From Sorghum bicolor (Eukaryota > Streptophyta > Magnoliopsida > Poales > Poaceae): a stretch of 64,000 nucleotides of DNA. Both the position numbers and the translations under genes were made by a program. Positions 32,497-43,912 of the stretch are shown here, one piece after another (position 1 is the stretch's first letter; every line of letters begins with the position of its first letter). The notes beneath the pieces were generated by a model. It ran no database searches. It was not told the DNA's origin and worked only from the letters and a program-made list of their open reading frames with translations. The stretch is from positions 20,218,658-20,282,657 of the forward strand of contig NC_012871.2 in NCBI RefSeq assembly GCF_000003195.3, read 5' to 3'.

Positions 32497-34670
32497 AGAA
32501 AACGGAGAGTCCTGTTTGTAAGACACCGAACGCCTTGCCAAGAGGTAAACTTGGTAGTTATCTTTTTCCTTTCAAATTATTTAAAATAGTTTACTTAGTT
32601 AATTATGTTCATACTATCCTAAAAATAAAATAAAAATGTTAAAAAAATAGTAAGCCCCATGTGAGTATACGAGTGGCATAAAACCCATAAGTACATTCAC
32701 TGTGGTGGCATAAAAATAAAATAAATATTTTTTCTGCTCTATAAAATGAAAATATAAAAATAGAGAGTAACATTTATTGAGGAGGCTCAACATGATAAAG
32801 GCTAGATATTTATGCTAACAACTAATCAGTTCCACAAAGCTTTGTTGTCTATTTCAGCTCCACAGAATTTAAGAATCAAGAAGACTAGCAGACGGAGGAC
32901 ATTCTAATCGCTGTCAGGATATTGCCGACTTTCAAATACACCTCTGCCACCCGCTAGCTACATCAGAAGAAATTACGTCAAAATTCAGCTTGGGGGAGAG
33001 CACCCCCATTTATCTCGCTAAGTATTTCTATCTATCTTTATACTTATACTATATTAAAATATAAATATACATAACTATGAAAAAACCAAATAAAGATTTT
33101 ATATATATATATATATCTTTTGCTTAGTGTGCTTAATAAATAAATATAGTGGCTATGCTAAACTGAATCTTAATGATAAAACTCTAGCATGGATATGATG
33201 AATAGTTGCTCTGCCTAATTTTCAAATTTGAGTTTTCTCTCAAGTTTAGACATAACTGTTATAATTTAAAGCTTGCTCTAAACCTAAACTTGTGGGAAGA
33301 AACCTTGATCTAAAGTCTAAGTCTAAGTTGTTAACGGATATGATATGAGAAGGTTGAGCTGCTGTTTATCTGTTCATAGAAATGCTAAAATTCTGGAGAA
33401 TTTTATCTTTGAAAATCTTTAAAATAACACATGATGAGTTCCTGTATGATGAGAGTTTAAATTCCTACCACAACCATATATACATGCTTGCTAGACTTTG
33501 AGCCACACATTTACTTTTACTTTTTACTGCTTATGAGCATTGAGTGTGGTCAAGCTGTGTAGACCCTTAGGAGCTTGTCATGTGGTTAAATCAAGATTCA
33601 CTTGCACGTTCACTCACACATACTGCTTCTACTCCAGAAGTACGCATCCACATATATCCACCCATTTCCATCTCCAAAACCACCCAAAAATATTCTACTC
33701 CTAATCCGGGAGAGAATAGCCAAAAATATTTCTATTTTTCCCCTATGAAATAAATGCTCAAGATATCTTGGTTACTACCACTTGCTATATGATCTCATGA
33801 GATGAGTGCTCTAAAAAAAGAGTTATGAGGAAATAAAAAGGGGCAAGTGCCCGGAAACTCGAAAGAAAAGAAATAGTGAGACGAGAGGTAAAAATGGACA
33901 AGTGTCCGACAGTAGAATTAGGGGTACAAGATACCCACTGATAGGAAAGAAAAAGAAAATGTAGAGCATCTCATTCTCCTCAAAAAAGTTTTAAAAGAGC
34001 AAGGAAGGTATATATCCCCTCAAAAGAGCACAAGTAGAATTAGACTTTCACCATTGTTATCACCATCATCACCATACACCATTCATTCGCCACACATGCA
34101 CATCTTGATTTGATTTATTGACTTGTTTCTTTGGATCCATGGTTTGACTATGCAATAAATGTCTTGTAAGTATGTATCCTTTATCTTCCACCTATGAGCT
34201 CCAGATATCAAAAGCCTTATTAGAGTAGGGTGAGAGAGAAGGCAATATCACTATGCCTTATACCACAAATACTACATATTTTGAGAGAAGGCATATACCA
34301 TCACTGCCTTGGTAAGGATCCAGAAATACCACAAAAGAGAGATCTGAGAGAGTCATACAAGGAATCTCTGAGTTTTATTTGAAAATCTGCAAAAAACTCC
34401 AAAGTTATAGCTGATCAAGAATAAGAGACATGACACTTGACTAGACCGTTCTATCTTTTAACTACTCAAGACAGAAGTGACGGTTACAAGTCCCATGGTG
34501 AAAGGTAAAATAAGTAAGTTTTAAGTCTTGACAGTTTACTCTAACTCAGAGATGAGATCTTATTTAGAAGCATGTGTACCGTCAATTTTTAAAGGTATTT
34601 CAGCAACTTCTGATCCATCGCTGAGATTATCCTTGCTTAGGGACGAGCAAGAGGTAAGCTTGGGGGAGTT
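32497..34670 (+). other. 3' untranslated region of element D with polypurine tract
   Basis: About 2.2 kb non-coding AT-rich sequence, homologous to 37740-40045 and, in reverse, to 1-853. Ends with polypurine AGCTTGGGGGAGT immediately before LTR D2. An upstream GCTTGGGGGAGAGCACCCCC near 32988-33007 is a second purine tract like a PPT. Confidence 0.7.
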
Positions 34671-36328
34671 TGTGGACGGTCCATAAGTATCAAATTTAAT
34701 TATCAAATAAACAAAGAAAAGGATCCAAATGCAACCGACACCCAGACTTACGGTTTTATGTGACAGAATTCCACGAGTTTTGGTGTTTGTCTATTTCTGC
34801 AGGGGGTTATCGAGAAATACGGAAGAAAGGCCCACACGTCGGGATTACATAGAGATATTAACGTGCCTCACAATTTTCTATCATCTAGAAGACTCCAGAA
34901 GCCACGGGAATGAAGCGGAGGCAGAACGGGGCCTGGCCCAGGGCGCCCGCCCTAGAGACCAGGGCGTCCGCCCCCCTCTTGTGTCCAATCAGGACCCGTC
35001 TCGCGGATTACGCTCCACCGACCTAAAGGATCAAGGATAACCGTTCAATCAATGTCGGTTTGATCCGACGGCCCATATTCACTTGGAAGGACTATATAAC
35101 CAGACCCCCTGGCCCCTGGAGGAGAGAACCTCTCAACCCTAATTCATTATTCATCAGGGAGAAGAAGCCTCTGATCAAGCCTAGAGCCACCACATCAATT
35201 AGACATCTAGATTAGCATAGCTACATAGGATTAGAACTAGATGGAGTCAATCTTCGATTGGTTTCCGAATCTGTCAAGAGGATTCTTGGTAATTCTCTAA
35301 TTGTTCTTCTAATTGTTCATCTTTGTTCTTCAATATTATGAATATGACTTTGATCTAGTTCAATATATTGCTTATGACTTTGCTCTACTTGTTTATATTT
35401 AAGATTATATTGTTCTTAGTTTATCATAGTTATATACTTGGCTTAGTTAGATTGGATCTATATACATGTTTAGGATCGTATAGCGTTTATCCATCGGATC
35501 CATGGGTAAATGATAGATATTGTGTAGGCGTGGTGCTTATACCGTATTTATCTGCGATTGTACCCAATATGCCAGATCGTGGGGTAGTTCGTGATAGTGA
35601 CAGCTTCATTGATTCTTATATAGTCCCCCTCTCATGTATTGGGCTGGCAGAGCAACATTATTACAGGGGAGTGATTACGATGTTTCTCATATTCCTTGCT
35701 AATATCACTATGCATGGGCGTAGTCTTGTCTCACAATGATTGCTAAGTATACTTGCACTAACTATGATAATGCTAGACTGTACAGTTAAGAATAACTTAG
35801 GAAATATTCTTGTAGTTCGTCCTAATTCCATACTAATGACTTGCTAGAATATCTAATTGAGGTGCTTATCATATTTATATGTGGCTAAGTTATGCTGATC
35901 AGATTAATTTTCTTTGTCACCATTTATTACTTTATATATATCCTTTGTGTGACACTTATTCCTATATGAAAGAGATAGATAGATGCTCTCAATTATACAT
36001 GCAATGATAGATACTCAATTCTATATTCCATTCTATAATCAACATTGATGGTTACTAATCCCTTCCCAGTGGTAAAAATATAAATAACGATACCTGGAAT
36101 ACTTCCCGGTTAAAATGCTACATCGGTATTAATCTGTGCGCTTGCAGATCCCATTTGTTATTTATTTAGATGAGCAATTGCATATTTCAATACCGCGTCT
36201 CTTATGTCATGCTGGGGATGACAACTTGGCTTAAGTGGCATGAGGGATAGGTTTGGCATTTTTTGGCGTCGTTATCAGAATTAGAAAACTAAGTCTACTT
36301 TTGATAGTGACGTTAAGAATGCCCAACA
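34671..36328 (+). repeat. LTR D2 (middle LTR)
   Basis: 1658 bp, nearly identical to D1 throughout. The first bases are TGTGGACGG (T to G). U3 keeps both GC sites (GGGCGCCCGCCC 34941-34952; GGGCGTCCGCCC 34962-34973). TATA box ACTATATAACC near 35092. It contains the same internal PBS-like site (TGGCGTCGTT, 36264-36273). It is followed by PBS and gag start, so it serves as 3' LTR of D and 5' LTR of the next unit. Confidence 0.85.
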
Positions 36329-39300
36329 AGCATTTTTTGCGCCGTTGCGGGGAAAGGTTGATTACTAATCAGGAATGGATATAGAATTTTGAGTCATCAT
36401 TCGCATCACTAATATGATTGAGCTTATCAATTCTCTCATACAGTTTTACCCTAATATTTTTCTATTTTATCTTATGCAGGGGAATGTATGAATAGAAGAC
36501 ATCTTCCAGGAAATTTTGTTGACAATCCCGAAGCGTTATTCAGAAAAACTAGAGCCAAGCTCAAGAAGAGATCATCAACACTTCAGAATGCCCAACAACG
36601 GGAAGCCGAGCGGGCCCGGGGGCAGGGCGCCCGCCCTCCCCCCTTGGGCGCCCGCCCTGTCATCTGGACCAATCAGGCTCTGCCTCACGGATTATGCTCC
36701 ACCGACCTAAATGATCAAGGAAAACCGTGCGATTAAGGTCGGTTTGATCCGACGGCCCACGTTCATTTGAGGGGGCTATATAAGCAGGGCCCCTGGTCCC
36801 TGGAGAAGAAACCTCTGAATCCTTATTCATTATTCATAGACAGAGCAAAAGCTAGGGTTTGGAGATGAGAGCTCTCCTCTCATCTCTAAACTAGAGTAGA
36901 TCTAGATAGTAGCGAGATGGAGAGCGAGACACATGAAGTTTAACAATTTGCACAAAAAGGACATGGCTCATTCATCATAGAGAGATGATCCATGGAAGGA
37001 GACAAAGTACATAAACAAGATACACAGCCAGTACGAATGGGAAGCTTCCACAAGGTGAGATGGTACCATCACTCTTCAATTAAGGTAACATCTTAAGATA
37101 TGTGACTATCACTTTTATAAGCTTCTCTTTGGTTCTGGCATTCACATAAATAAAGAGACAAACATGTATGATTTATAACTCTAAATTAACCAACCCAACT
37201 AATTCAGCATGTTTAGTCCTTTAATTTTTGTTCCTAGTACTACCTCCATGATCCCACACTCCTAATCATATGAGCTAAAATGTTGCACATTCAATCTTTG
37301 GGAAGATATAAAGAAAAAGACATAGATAGATTATCTTTCCATAAGGTTAAGCGATCTGATCTGATAAATGTTTTAAATGCTACACTCATGAACTTATCAC
37401 CCATCAACTTTGTCTTGCTCCCTATGCTTAAGGATAGAGAAGAATAAATATACTTTTGGTTTTGTTGGTGTTTTCCACCAACAGGACCCATGCACTTGAT
37501 CTCTGCCTTGTCTCTATGGGCAGGACACATTTTGAGAAACATGGAGGATTTTTCAACTCTCAGACTCTACCAAGTGAAGGACTAGGATCTACGAGCACAA
37601 ACACACTGAACAAGATACTGCCAACGCCGCACTTCGAACTGCTGGGCAAACGAAGAACATGGGTGACACTGTATCAAGAGGTACAGACGTCAAGGTCCAC
37701 ACCTGATTCAAATGATGCACCTGAAGAATGAACACGGTGAGAAGTCTTGTTCAGAAGACTTAAAACATTGAACCCTTGCCGAAAGGTAAAATCGGTAGTT
37801 ATCCATATTTATCCTTTGTGCATTCCCTTTTCCCTTTAATTATTTACTTTTCTTAAATAGCTTGTTAGTTAATCATGCTATCTCGAAAAGAAATTAAAAA
37901 TGTTAAAAACAGTAAGCCCCATGTGAGTATGCTCGTGGCATAAAACCCATAAGTACATTCACTGTGGTGGCATAAAAATAAAAATATTCCTGTCCTATAA
38001 AAATGAAAATATAAAAATAAGATTGTGATCCTACTAAAGAGAGTAATATAAAACCCATAAGTACATTCACTGTGGTGGCGTAAAAATAAAAATATTCCTG
38101 TCCTATAAAAATGAAAATATAAAAATAAGATTGTGATCCTACTAAAGAGAGTAATATTTATTGAGGAGGCTCAACATGATAAAGGCAAAGAGATTTTTAT
38201 GCTAACACTTAACTAGTTCCACAAAGCTTTGTTGTCTATTTGAGCTCCACAGAATTCAAGGATCAAAGAAGACTAGCAGACGGAGGACATCCTAATCACT
38301 GTCAGGGTGCTGCCGACATTCAAATACACCTCCGCCACTTGCTAGCTACATCAGAAGAAATTACATCAAAATCCAGCTTGGGGGAGAGCACCCCCATTTA
38401 TCCAACTAAGTGTTTATATTCGCGTTTATCCTTTACTCAAATAATAAAAAGATGCATAATCATAAAAACCCAAATAAAGATTTTGTGCTTATATATATAT
38501 ATATATCTTTGCTTAGTTTGCTAAATAAATAAAGTTTGCTATGAACCCTCATGATAAGCTCTCACATGGAAATGATGAATAGTTGCTCTGCCATGACAAG
38601 TTCTCAAAATTGAAATCTCTCTCAAGTTTAGGCATGACTGTTATGAATTAAGATTTGCTCTAAACCTGAACTTGTGGGAAGAGTACTTGATCTAAAGTCT
38701 AAGTCGTTAACGGATACGATATGGGAAGGTTGAGCTGATGTTTATCTATTCCTAGAGATGCTAGAATTCTAGAGAATTTTATCTTTGAACATCTTTAAAA
38801 TGTTGCATGATGAGTTCTTGTATGATGAGAGTTTTAAATCCTACCACAGCCATATATACATGCTTATTAGACTATGAACCATACATTTACTTTTTACTGC
38901 TTATGAGGATTGAGTGTGGTCAAGCTGTGTAGACCCTTAGGAGCTTGTCATGCGGTTAAAATCAAGATTCACTTGCACGTTCACTCATACATCCTGCTTC
39001 TACTCCGGAAGTACGCATCCACATACATCCACTCATTTCCATCTCTAGATTCACCCAAAATTATTCTACTCCTGTCCAGGAGAGAATAGCCAAAAACATT
39101 CTCCTATTTCTGTTTTCCCTGTGAAATAAATGCTCCAGTTATCTTGGTTACTACCACTTGCTATATTATTTCAGGAGATGAGTGCTCTAAAAAAAAGAGA
39201 AAGGATACGAGGAAATAAAAAATGGGCAAGTGCCCGGAACCACGAAGAAAAGAAAAAGTGAGACGAGAGGTAAAAATGGACAAGTGTCCGACAGTAGAAT

Positions 39301-40045
39301 TAGGGGTACAAGATACCCACCTGAGAGAAAAGAAAAAGAAAATATAGAGCATCTCATTCTCCTCAAAAGTTTCAAAAGTGTAAAAAAGGTATGTATCCCC
39401 TCAAAAGAGCAAAAGTAGAATTAGACTTTCACCATTGTTTTCACCATTATCACCATCATCACCATACACCATTCATTCGCCACACATGCACATCTTGATT
39501 TAACTTATTGACTTGTTTCTCTGGATCCATGGTTTGACTATGCAATAAATGTCTTGTAAGTATGTATTAGCTGTCTCCCACCTATGAGCTCCAGATATCA
39601 AAGCCTCATTAGAGTAGGATGAGAGAGAAGGCAATGTCACTATGCCTCATACCACAAATACTACATACTTTGAGAGAAGGAATATAACATCACTGTCTTG
39701 GTGAGGATCCAGAAATACCACAAAAGAGAGAATTGAGAGAGTCATACAAGGAGTCTCTGAGTTTTATTTGAAAATCTGCAAAAACTCCAGAGCTATAGTT
39801 GATCAAGAACAAGAGACATGGTGCTTGACTTGACCGTTCTATCCTTTAACTACTCAAGACACAAGTGACGGTTACAAGCCCCATGGTGGAAGGTAATATG
39901 AGTAAGTATAAATCGTAACAGTTTACCCTAACCCAAAGATGAGATCTTGTTTGAACGCATGTGTACTTTTAAGGCATGAAACCACTGCAGAAACTCTTGA
40001 GTCCATCCTTGCTCAGGGACGAGCAAGAGGTAAGCTTGGGGGAGT
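36329..40045 (+). other. Second internal region of the array, chimeric and non-coding
   Basis: 36329-36586 repeats PBS and the first 30 or so gag codons of D. At 36587-36598 comes AATGCCCAACAA, the last 12 bases of the D-type LTR junction, then at about 36599-36930 the middle of an F/LTR3-type LTR, with the paired GC sites (36625-36636, 36646-36657) and TATA box near 36778. 36931-37730 is unrecognised with only short ORFs. 37740-40045 is the 3' untranslated region plus PPT (GCTTGGGGGAGT), homologous to D. Confidence 0.7.
37941..38156 (+). repeat. 108-bp tandem duplication in the retroelement 3' region
   Basis: TAAAACCCATAAGTACATTC starts at 37941 and again at 38049. The two copies are almost identical (one CATA/CGTA difference seen), so the duplication is recent. 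The homologous region near 32680 in element D has one copy. Confidence 0.9.
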
Positions 40046-41371
40046 TGTTGACGGCCCTTAAGTATCAAATTTAATCATCAAATAAATAAAGAAAAGGACC
40101 CAAATGCAACCAACACCCAGACTTAGGGTTTTATCTGATAGAATTCCACGAGTTTTGGTGTTTGTCTATTTCTGCAGGGGGTTATCAGGAAATATGGAGG
40201 AAAGGCCCACACGTCGGGTTTACATAGAGATATTAATGTGTGCGGCAATTTTCTATCATCTAGAAGACTCTAGAAGCCACGGGAACGAACGGGAAGCCGA
40301 GCGGGCCCGGAGGTAGGGCGCCCGCCCTCCCCCCTTGGGCGCCCGCCCTGTCATCTGGACCAATCAGGCTCTGCCTCGTGGATTATGCTCCACCGACCTA
40401 AAGGATCAAGGAAAACCGTGCGATTAAGGTCGGTTTGATCCGACGATCCACGTTCATTTGTGGGGGCTATATAAGCAAGGCCCCTGGCCCCTGGAGAAGG
40501 AACCTCTGAATCCTTATTCATTATTCATAGACAGAGCAAAAGCTAGGGTTTGGAGATGAGAGCTCTCCTCTCATCTCTAAACTAGAGTAGATCTAGATAG
40601 TAGCGAGATGGAGAGCGAGGGAGGATTGGAGGAGAGGCTGGCCTGTCGGTTCTTCCTCCGGTTGTACTTCGCCATGATCAAGCTCTAATCAAGCTTGCTC
40701 ATGGGATGACTCTGGTAATCTACTTCTACTTCATTATGCAATTACTATCCATGTATGTTCTGGTTCATAACTCTTTTGAGTACTTTAATCTATAGGACGT
40801 TATAGGTGAGAGTTGTAGTATAGGTGTAAGCATGGTGCTTAGACCTAGATTACTTGTGGATATCCCCTGTTAGCCGGATCGCGTGGTAGGCCGCGTAGGT
40901 GACAGCTATGATGGTCCTCTGTAGTCCACCTCCCGTTAGCAGGACTGGTAGGAGTCCTCGACCTTAGGTATAAGCATCCTCTGTGTTGTTTTATACTTAT
41001 GGTACGCCACAGACAGACATACCCCTTTGAAGTAGAGAAACCCTAGTTATCCTCTCTATTCTCCTATTATCGCCCATATATTAGATTGCTCTACTCTATA
41101 TTTCTCCATTATCATTTTACCTTTAATATTGTTCTTATTCAATTCTATCATCTTTCCTATTTACACCTATCTATCTATATTGGTTAAGTTAGAGTGTAGT
41201 TGGTTCTCCCGTTTCCCTGTGGATACGATAAAACCTTTAACCGGGTAAAAGCTACAATGGTATCCGTGCGCTTGCGGATTTCTTTGTGTGCGTATAAATA
41301 CCATAATACACTCTAGTGCCATGCTGGGGATGACAACCTAGTATTCAAGTGGTGTTAGCAAATGTCAACAA
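40046..41371 (+). repeat. LTR3 (3' LTR of the array, F subfamily)
   Basis: 1326 bp, TGTTGACGGCCC...GCAAATGTCAACA. The first ~230 bp match D1/D2, then it diverges and matches the solo LTR at 61847-63180. GC sites at 40316-40327 and 40337-40348, CCGACC/GGTCGG and GGATCAA/TTGATCC inverted repeats at 40393-40441, TATA box GCTATATAAGC near 40467. ACAGC duplication follows. Confidence 0.85.
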
Positions 41372-41520
41372 CAGCGTGCATCCTAGAGTAGAAGCAGGTC
41401 TCTAGGTTGTTGACGATAGCAAGCTTAACGATGAGCTTGGCATGGTACTCATGGTCGTAGAACCGGTTGTAGGTCCCAAGTTCGATCCCACGCAGCAGAA
41501 CCTGCCATAGTAGTATGCTA
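41372..41520 (-). pseudogene. Fragment of an unrecognised ORF, part 1
   Basis: Minus-strand frame reading LGTYNRFYDHEYHAKLIVKL and AIVNNLETCFYSRMHAV, which joins in frame to 28052-27986 across the composite element. Function not recognised. It stops at the left border of the 41530-42213 repeat. Confidence 0.4.
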
Positions 41521-41529
41521 TTGAAAAGG

Positions 41530-42213
41530 TCCTTGTTTGGTTTTGGTAATTGAGTGATAACTTAGGTGGACTAATAGTATTTATGTGAGATACACAAGAG
41601 ATTAGTCCACAGGTGAATATATGATGATGGAGGAGCTCATTGCATATGAGACATGACATGGAGTTACGTGACCAAGGTGGAGAAGGTCAAGATGAGGCTT
41701 GGCTCGATGGACTGGTTGTAAGTGTGAAGGGCAAGTCAAAGGCTTTGAAGCGAGGGACCACGTGTGACGGTGAAGCTTGAGCAAGACTTGGCACTGATGG
41801 ACCGAGGCAATGGTGAAGAGCAAGTGAGGTCAAGATCGATGAACCAATATTGTCACGTGATGATATGAAGTGGATCATATTATTTGTGATTGGTTGGTGC
41901 ATGTGTTGCATCAACATTAAAAGAGATGGAATGGAATGCGCAAGGCAAAGGTATAACCTATAGGGCATTTTATTTCACCGATCTAAGTTGAGTAGTGAAG
42001 TGCTTAACTGGATTTAGGATAAATAGCCGTACTATAAAGAGGGAAAATCTTTATTTCCAATGGTTATGTAGTGCCACTAAGTGTGAGTCTCTTTTGCATA
42101 TGCATTGCGCTTAGTGACGTGGTGAGAATACTTGAGAAAACCCTAAAAATTATTTGTGAAATTACTAACTTAAGTGCTCAATTGTTTTGGTACTTCGTGC
42201 GAGAGTTAGCACC
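41530..42213 (+). repeat. Dispersed grass repeat flanked by a 9-bp direct repeat
   Basis: Starts CCTTGTTTGGTTTTGGTAAT and contains GTGAGATACACAAGAGATTA and CTTCGTGCGAGAGTTAGCA, wording I have met often in grass genomic repeats. TTGAAAAGG occurs on both sides (41521-41529 and 42214-42222), consistent with a target duplication. No obvious terminal inverted repeats and no ORF. Class undetermined. Confidence 0.45.
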
Positions 42214-42222
42214 TTGAAAAGG

Positions 42223-42950
42223 GATATTTAGTTGAAAAACGAGCTAGTAGTCATGCCCAAACAGCAAGGGGTCGATCGGAATTATTCACTACCCTACCTG
42301 GCTTTTCTGGTGTTTGTGCTTGCAACAGAGAGGGGTCGATCGGAATTTTCCTTGAGATATTTTCGTGGCACAACCTGGAAATTCCAGTTGAGCTTAGATC
42401 TACTCGCGCCGAAAAGGCTGGCTAAACAAAAGCTGTTGCTGATATTTTATGGTTCAAAAGTAATGCTGGCGACCTATGCCACATCTGAATGGGCGTGCTT
42501 TCTGGTTGTTGCTTTAAGTCACATCTGCTCTACTTGGTTTACTGATGTATGAAGTCTAGTTACTAGATGATTCACAATCGAGACTGATTTAATACCTACG
42601 TGATAGAGTGGTTACAGGCTTACACCTCTACAGCCATGTCCATCCATCTCCATGGTATGTTGATCTAAACAGAAGAGGAGCAACAGCAACGAAGTCGGAA
42701 ATCCCAAGTGTCTTGCTTGATGTACCACAAAAAAATGCTTCAAAGCGCAGCACCATCTTTCAGTGAGTTGAGTACATACAATTCTGATGCCAGATACATC
42801 CAATGGAAGAAGGATACTGCTAGCTGTCAGTGATGACCTATATGGACTGGATCAATCCCTCTGTTTGGTACTCTCTATGCACCTGCAATTTACGCCACAA
42901 GCCGGAGACAAACTTGATTTCTTGGTTCCTCCGTCTCCATGCCACGAAAC
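42223..42950. other. GLP3 upstream flank, no gene recognised
   Basis: Contains a repeated GGGGTCGATCGGAATT (about 42269 and 42333). Short ORFs (42232-42552, 42612-42803) have no domain. Probably the distal promoter of GLP3. Confidence 0.4.
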
Positions 42951-42953
42951 CAG

Positions 42954-42963
42954 ACTATAAATT
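42954..42963 (+). promoter_or_regulatory. TATA box of GLP3
   Basis: ACTATAAATT lies about 115 bp upstream of the GLP3 ATG, in a C-rich plant-like core promoter. Confidence 0.7.
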
Positions 42964-43072
42964 CCGCAGCCTCGATCACCAAATCATTAACACGTCCTCA
43001 TTTACCTTCCTAGCTAGCTAGCTTCACTCAAGACATCCGACACAAATCATCTACCGCCAAAAATAAATAAAA

Positions 43073-43720
43073 ATGGGGAGGCTCAGCTACACCACCTACA
43101 CCACCGTGCTCGTGGCGCTCGCAGTCTCAGCTCCACTGGCCGCCCTCGCCAGCGACCCAGACATCCTGAGCGACTACATCGTCCCGGAGGACAAATACAC
43201 CGGGACCATCGATATCACCGGCGACTTCTTCACGTACACGGGGTTCCGCGCGGCCAGGAACATGAGCACGCCCGTGCCCAAATTCACGGCGACCAAGGCC
43301 ACGATGGCGGAGTTCCCGGCGCTCAACGGCCAGAGCGTCTCGTACGTGCTGCTCATGTTCCCGGCGGGTGGGGTGAACCCGACGCACACGCACCCGCGCG
43401 CCTCCGAGCTGCTGCTCGTGCTCGACGGCGCGCTCTCCGTCGGCTTCGTCGACACCACCGGCAAGCTCTTCACCCAGGACCTCGCCGTCGGCGACATGTT
43501 CGTGTTTCCCAAGGGCACCGTGCACTGGCAGTGCAACCAGGGGGATAAGCCTGCCACCGCGCTCGCGGCGCTCGGGAGCGCCTCCCCCGGGCTTGTGTCC
43601 CTCCCCGCCACCCTGTTCGGCGCCAGCAACATCGACGACACCGTGCTGGCGAAGTCCTTCAAGACCGATGTGAAAACCATCCAGAAGCTCAAGGCAGGCT
43701 TAGCTCCCCCCAAGAAATGA
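43073..43720 (+). CDS. Germin-like protein GLP3
   Basis: Single exon, 215 aa. Signal peptide about residues 1-26 (VLVALAVSAPLAALA), mature start SDPDILSDYIVP. Box 1 GVNPTHTHPRASELLLVLDG and box 2 GDMFVFPKGTVHWQCNQG hold the three His and one Glu metal ligands. One NMS sequon. Diverged from GLP2/GLP4 in the first ~70 mature residues (EDKYTGTIDITGDFFTYTGF) but nearly identical from box 1 to the C-terminus KAGLAPPKK, which may reflect gene conversion. A/C-rich leader AAAAATAAATAAAA precedes the ATG. Possible poly(A) signal AATAAAA near 43810. Predicted secreted Mn cupin; activity unknown. Confidence 0.93.
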   Translation: MGRLSYTTYTTVLVALAVSAPLAALASDPDILSDYIVPEDKYTGTIDITGDFFTYTGFRAARNMSTPVPKFTATKATMAEFPALNGQSVSYVLLMFPAGGVNPTHTHPRASELLLVLDGALSVGFVDTTGKLFTQDLAVGDMFVFPKGTVHWQCNQGDKPATALAALGSASPGLVSLPATLFGASNIDDTVLAKSFKTDVKTIQKLKAGLAPPKK

Positions 43721-43912
43721 AGCGTGTGTGGGTAACAACTGCTGGTTTCGTGGAGGATCGATTCCACGCATGTTCTTCCTGTATGGCCTGGGACGTGCCA
43801 GCCAGGGCAAATAAAATGCTTCTTGTTTATCAATGCAAATCTCTAGATTGCATGATCGCATGAGATTATGGATTTAAGACGCTCATGGTTTATAGATTAC
43901 ACTAAAATGCTA

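Larger units (their letters stand above)
28053..41371 (+). mobile_element. Composite Athila-type retrotransposon array (LTR-internal-LTR-internal-LTR)
   Basis: Three LTRs (28053-29689, 34671-36328, 40046-41371) separate two internal regions. The whole array is flanked by the 5-bp direct repeat ACAGC (28048-28052 and 41372-41376). Neither middle-LTR edge has a target duplication. The first internal region carries gag and two protease domains but no pol. The second has only the gag start, an LTR fragment and untranslated sequence. The outer LTRs belong to different subfamilies. The pattern suggests unequal recombination after one original insertion. Confidence 0.8.
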
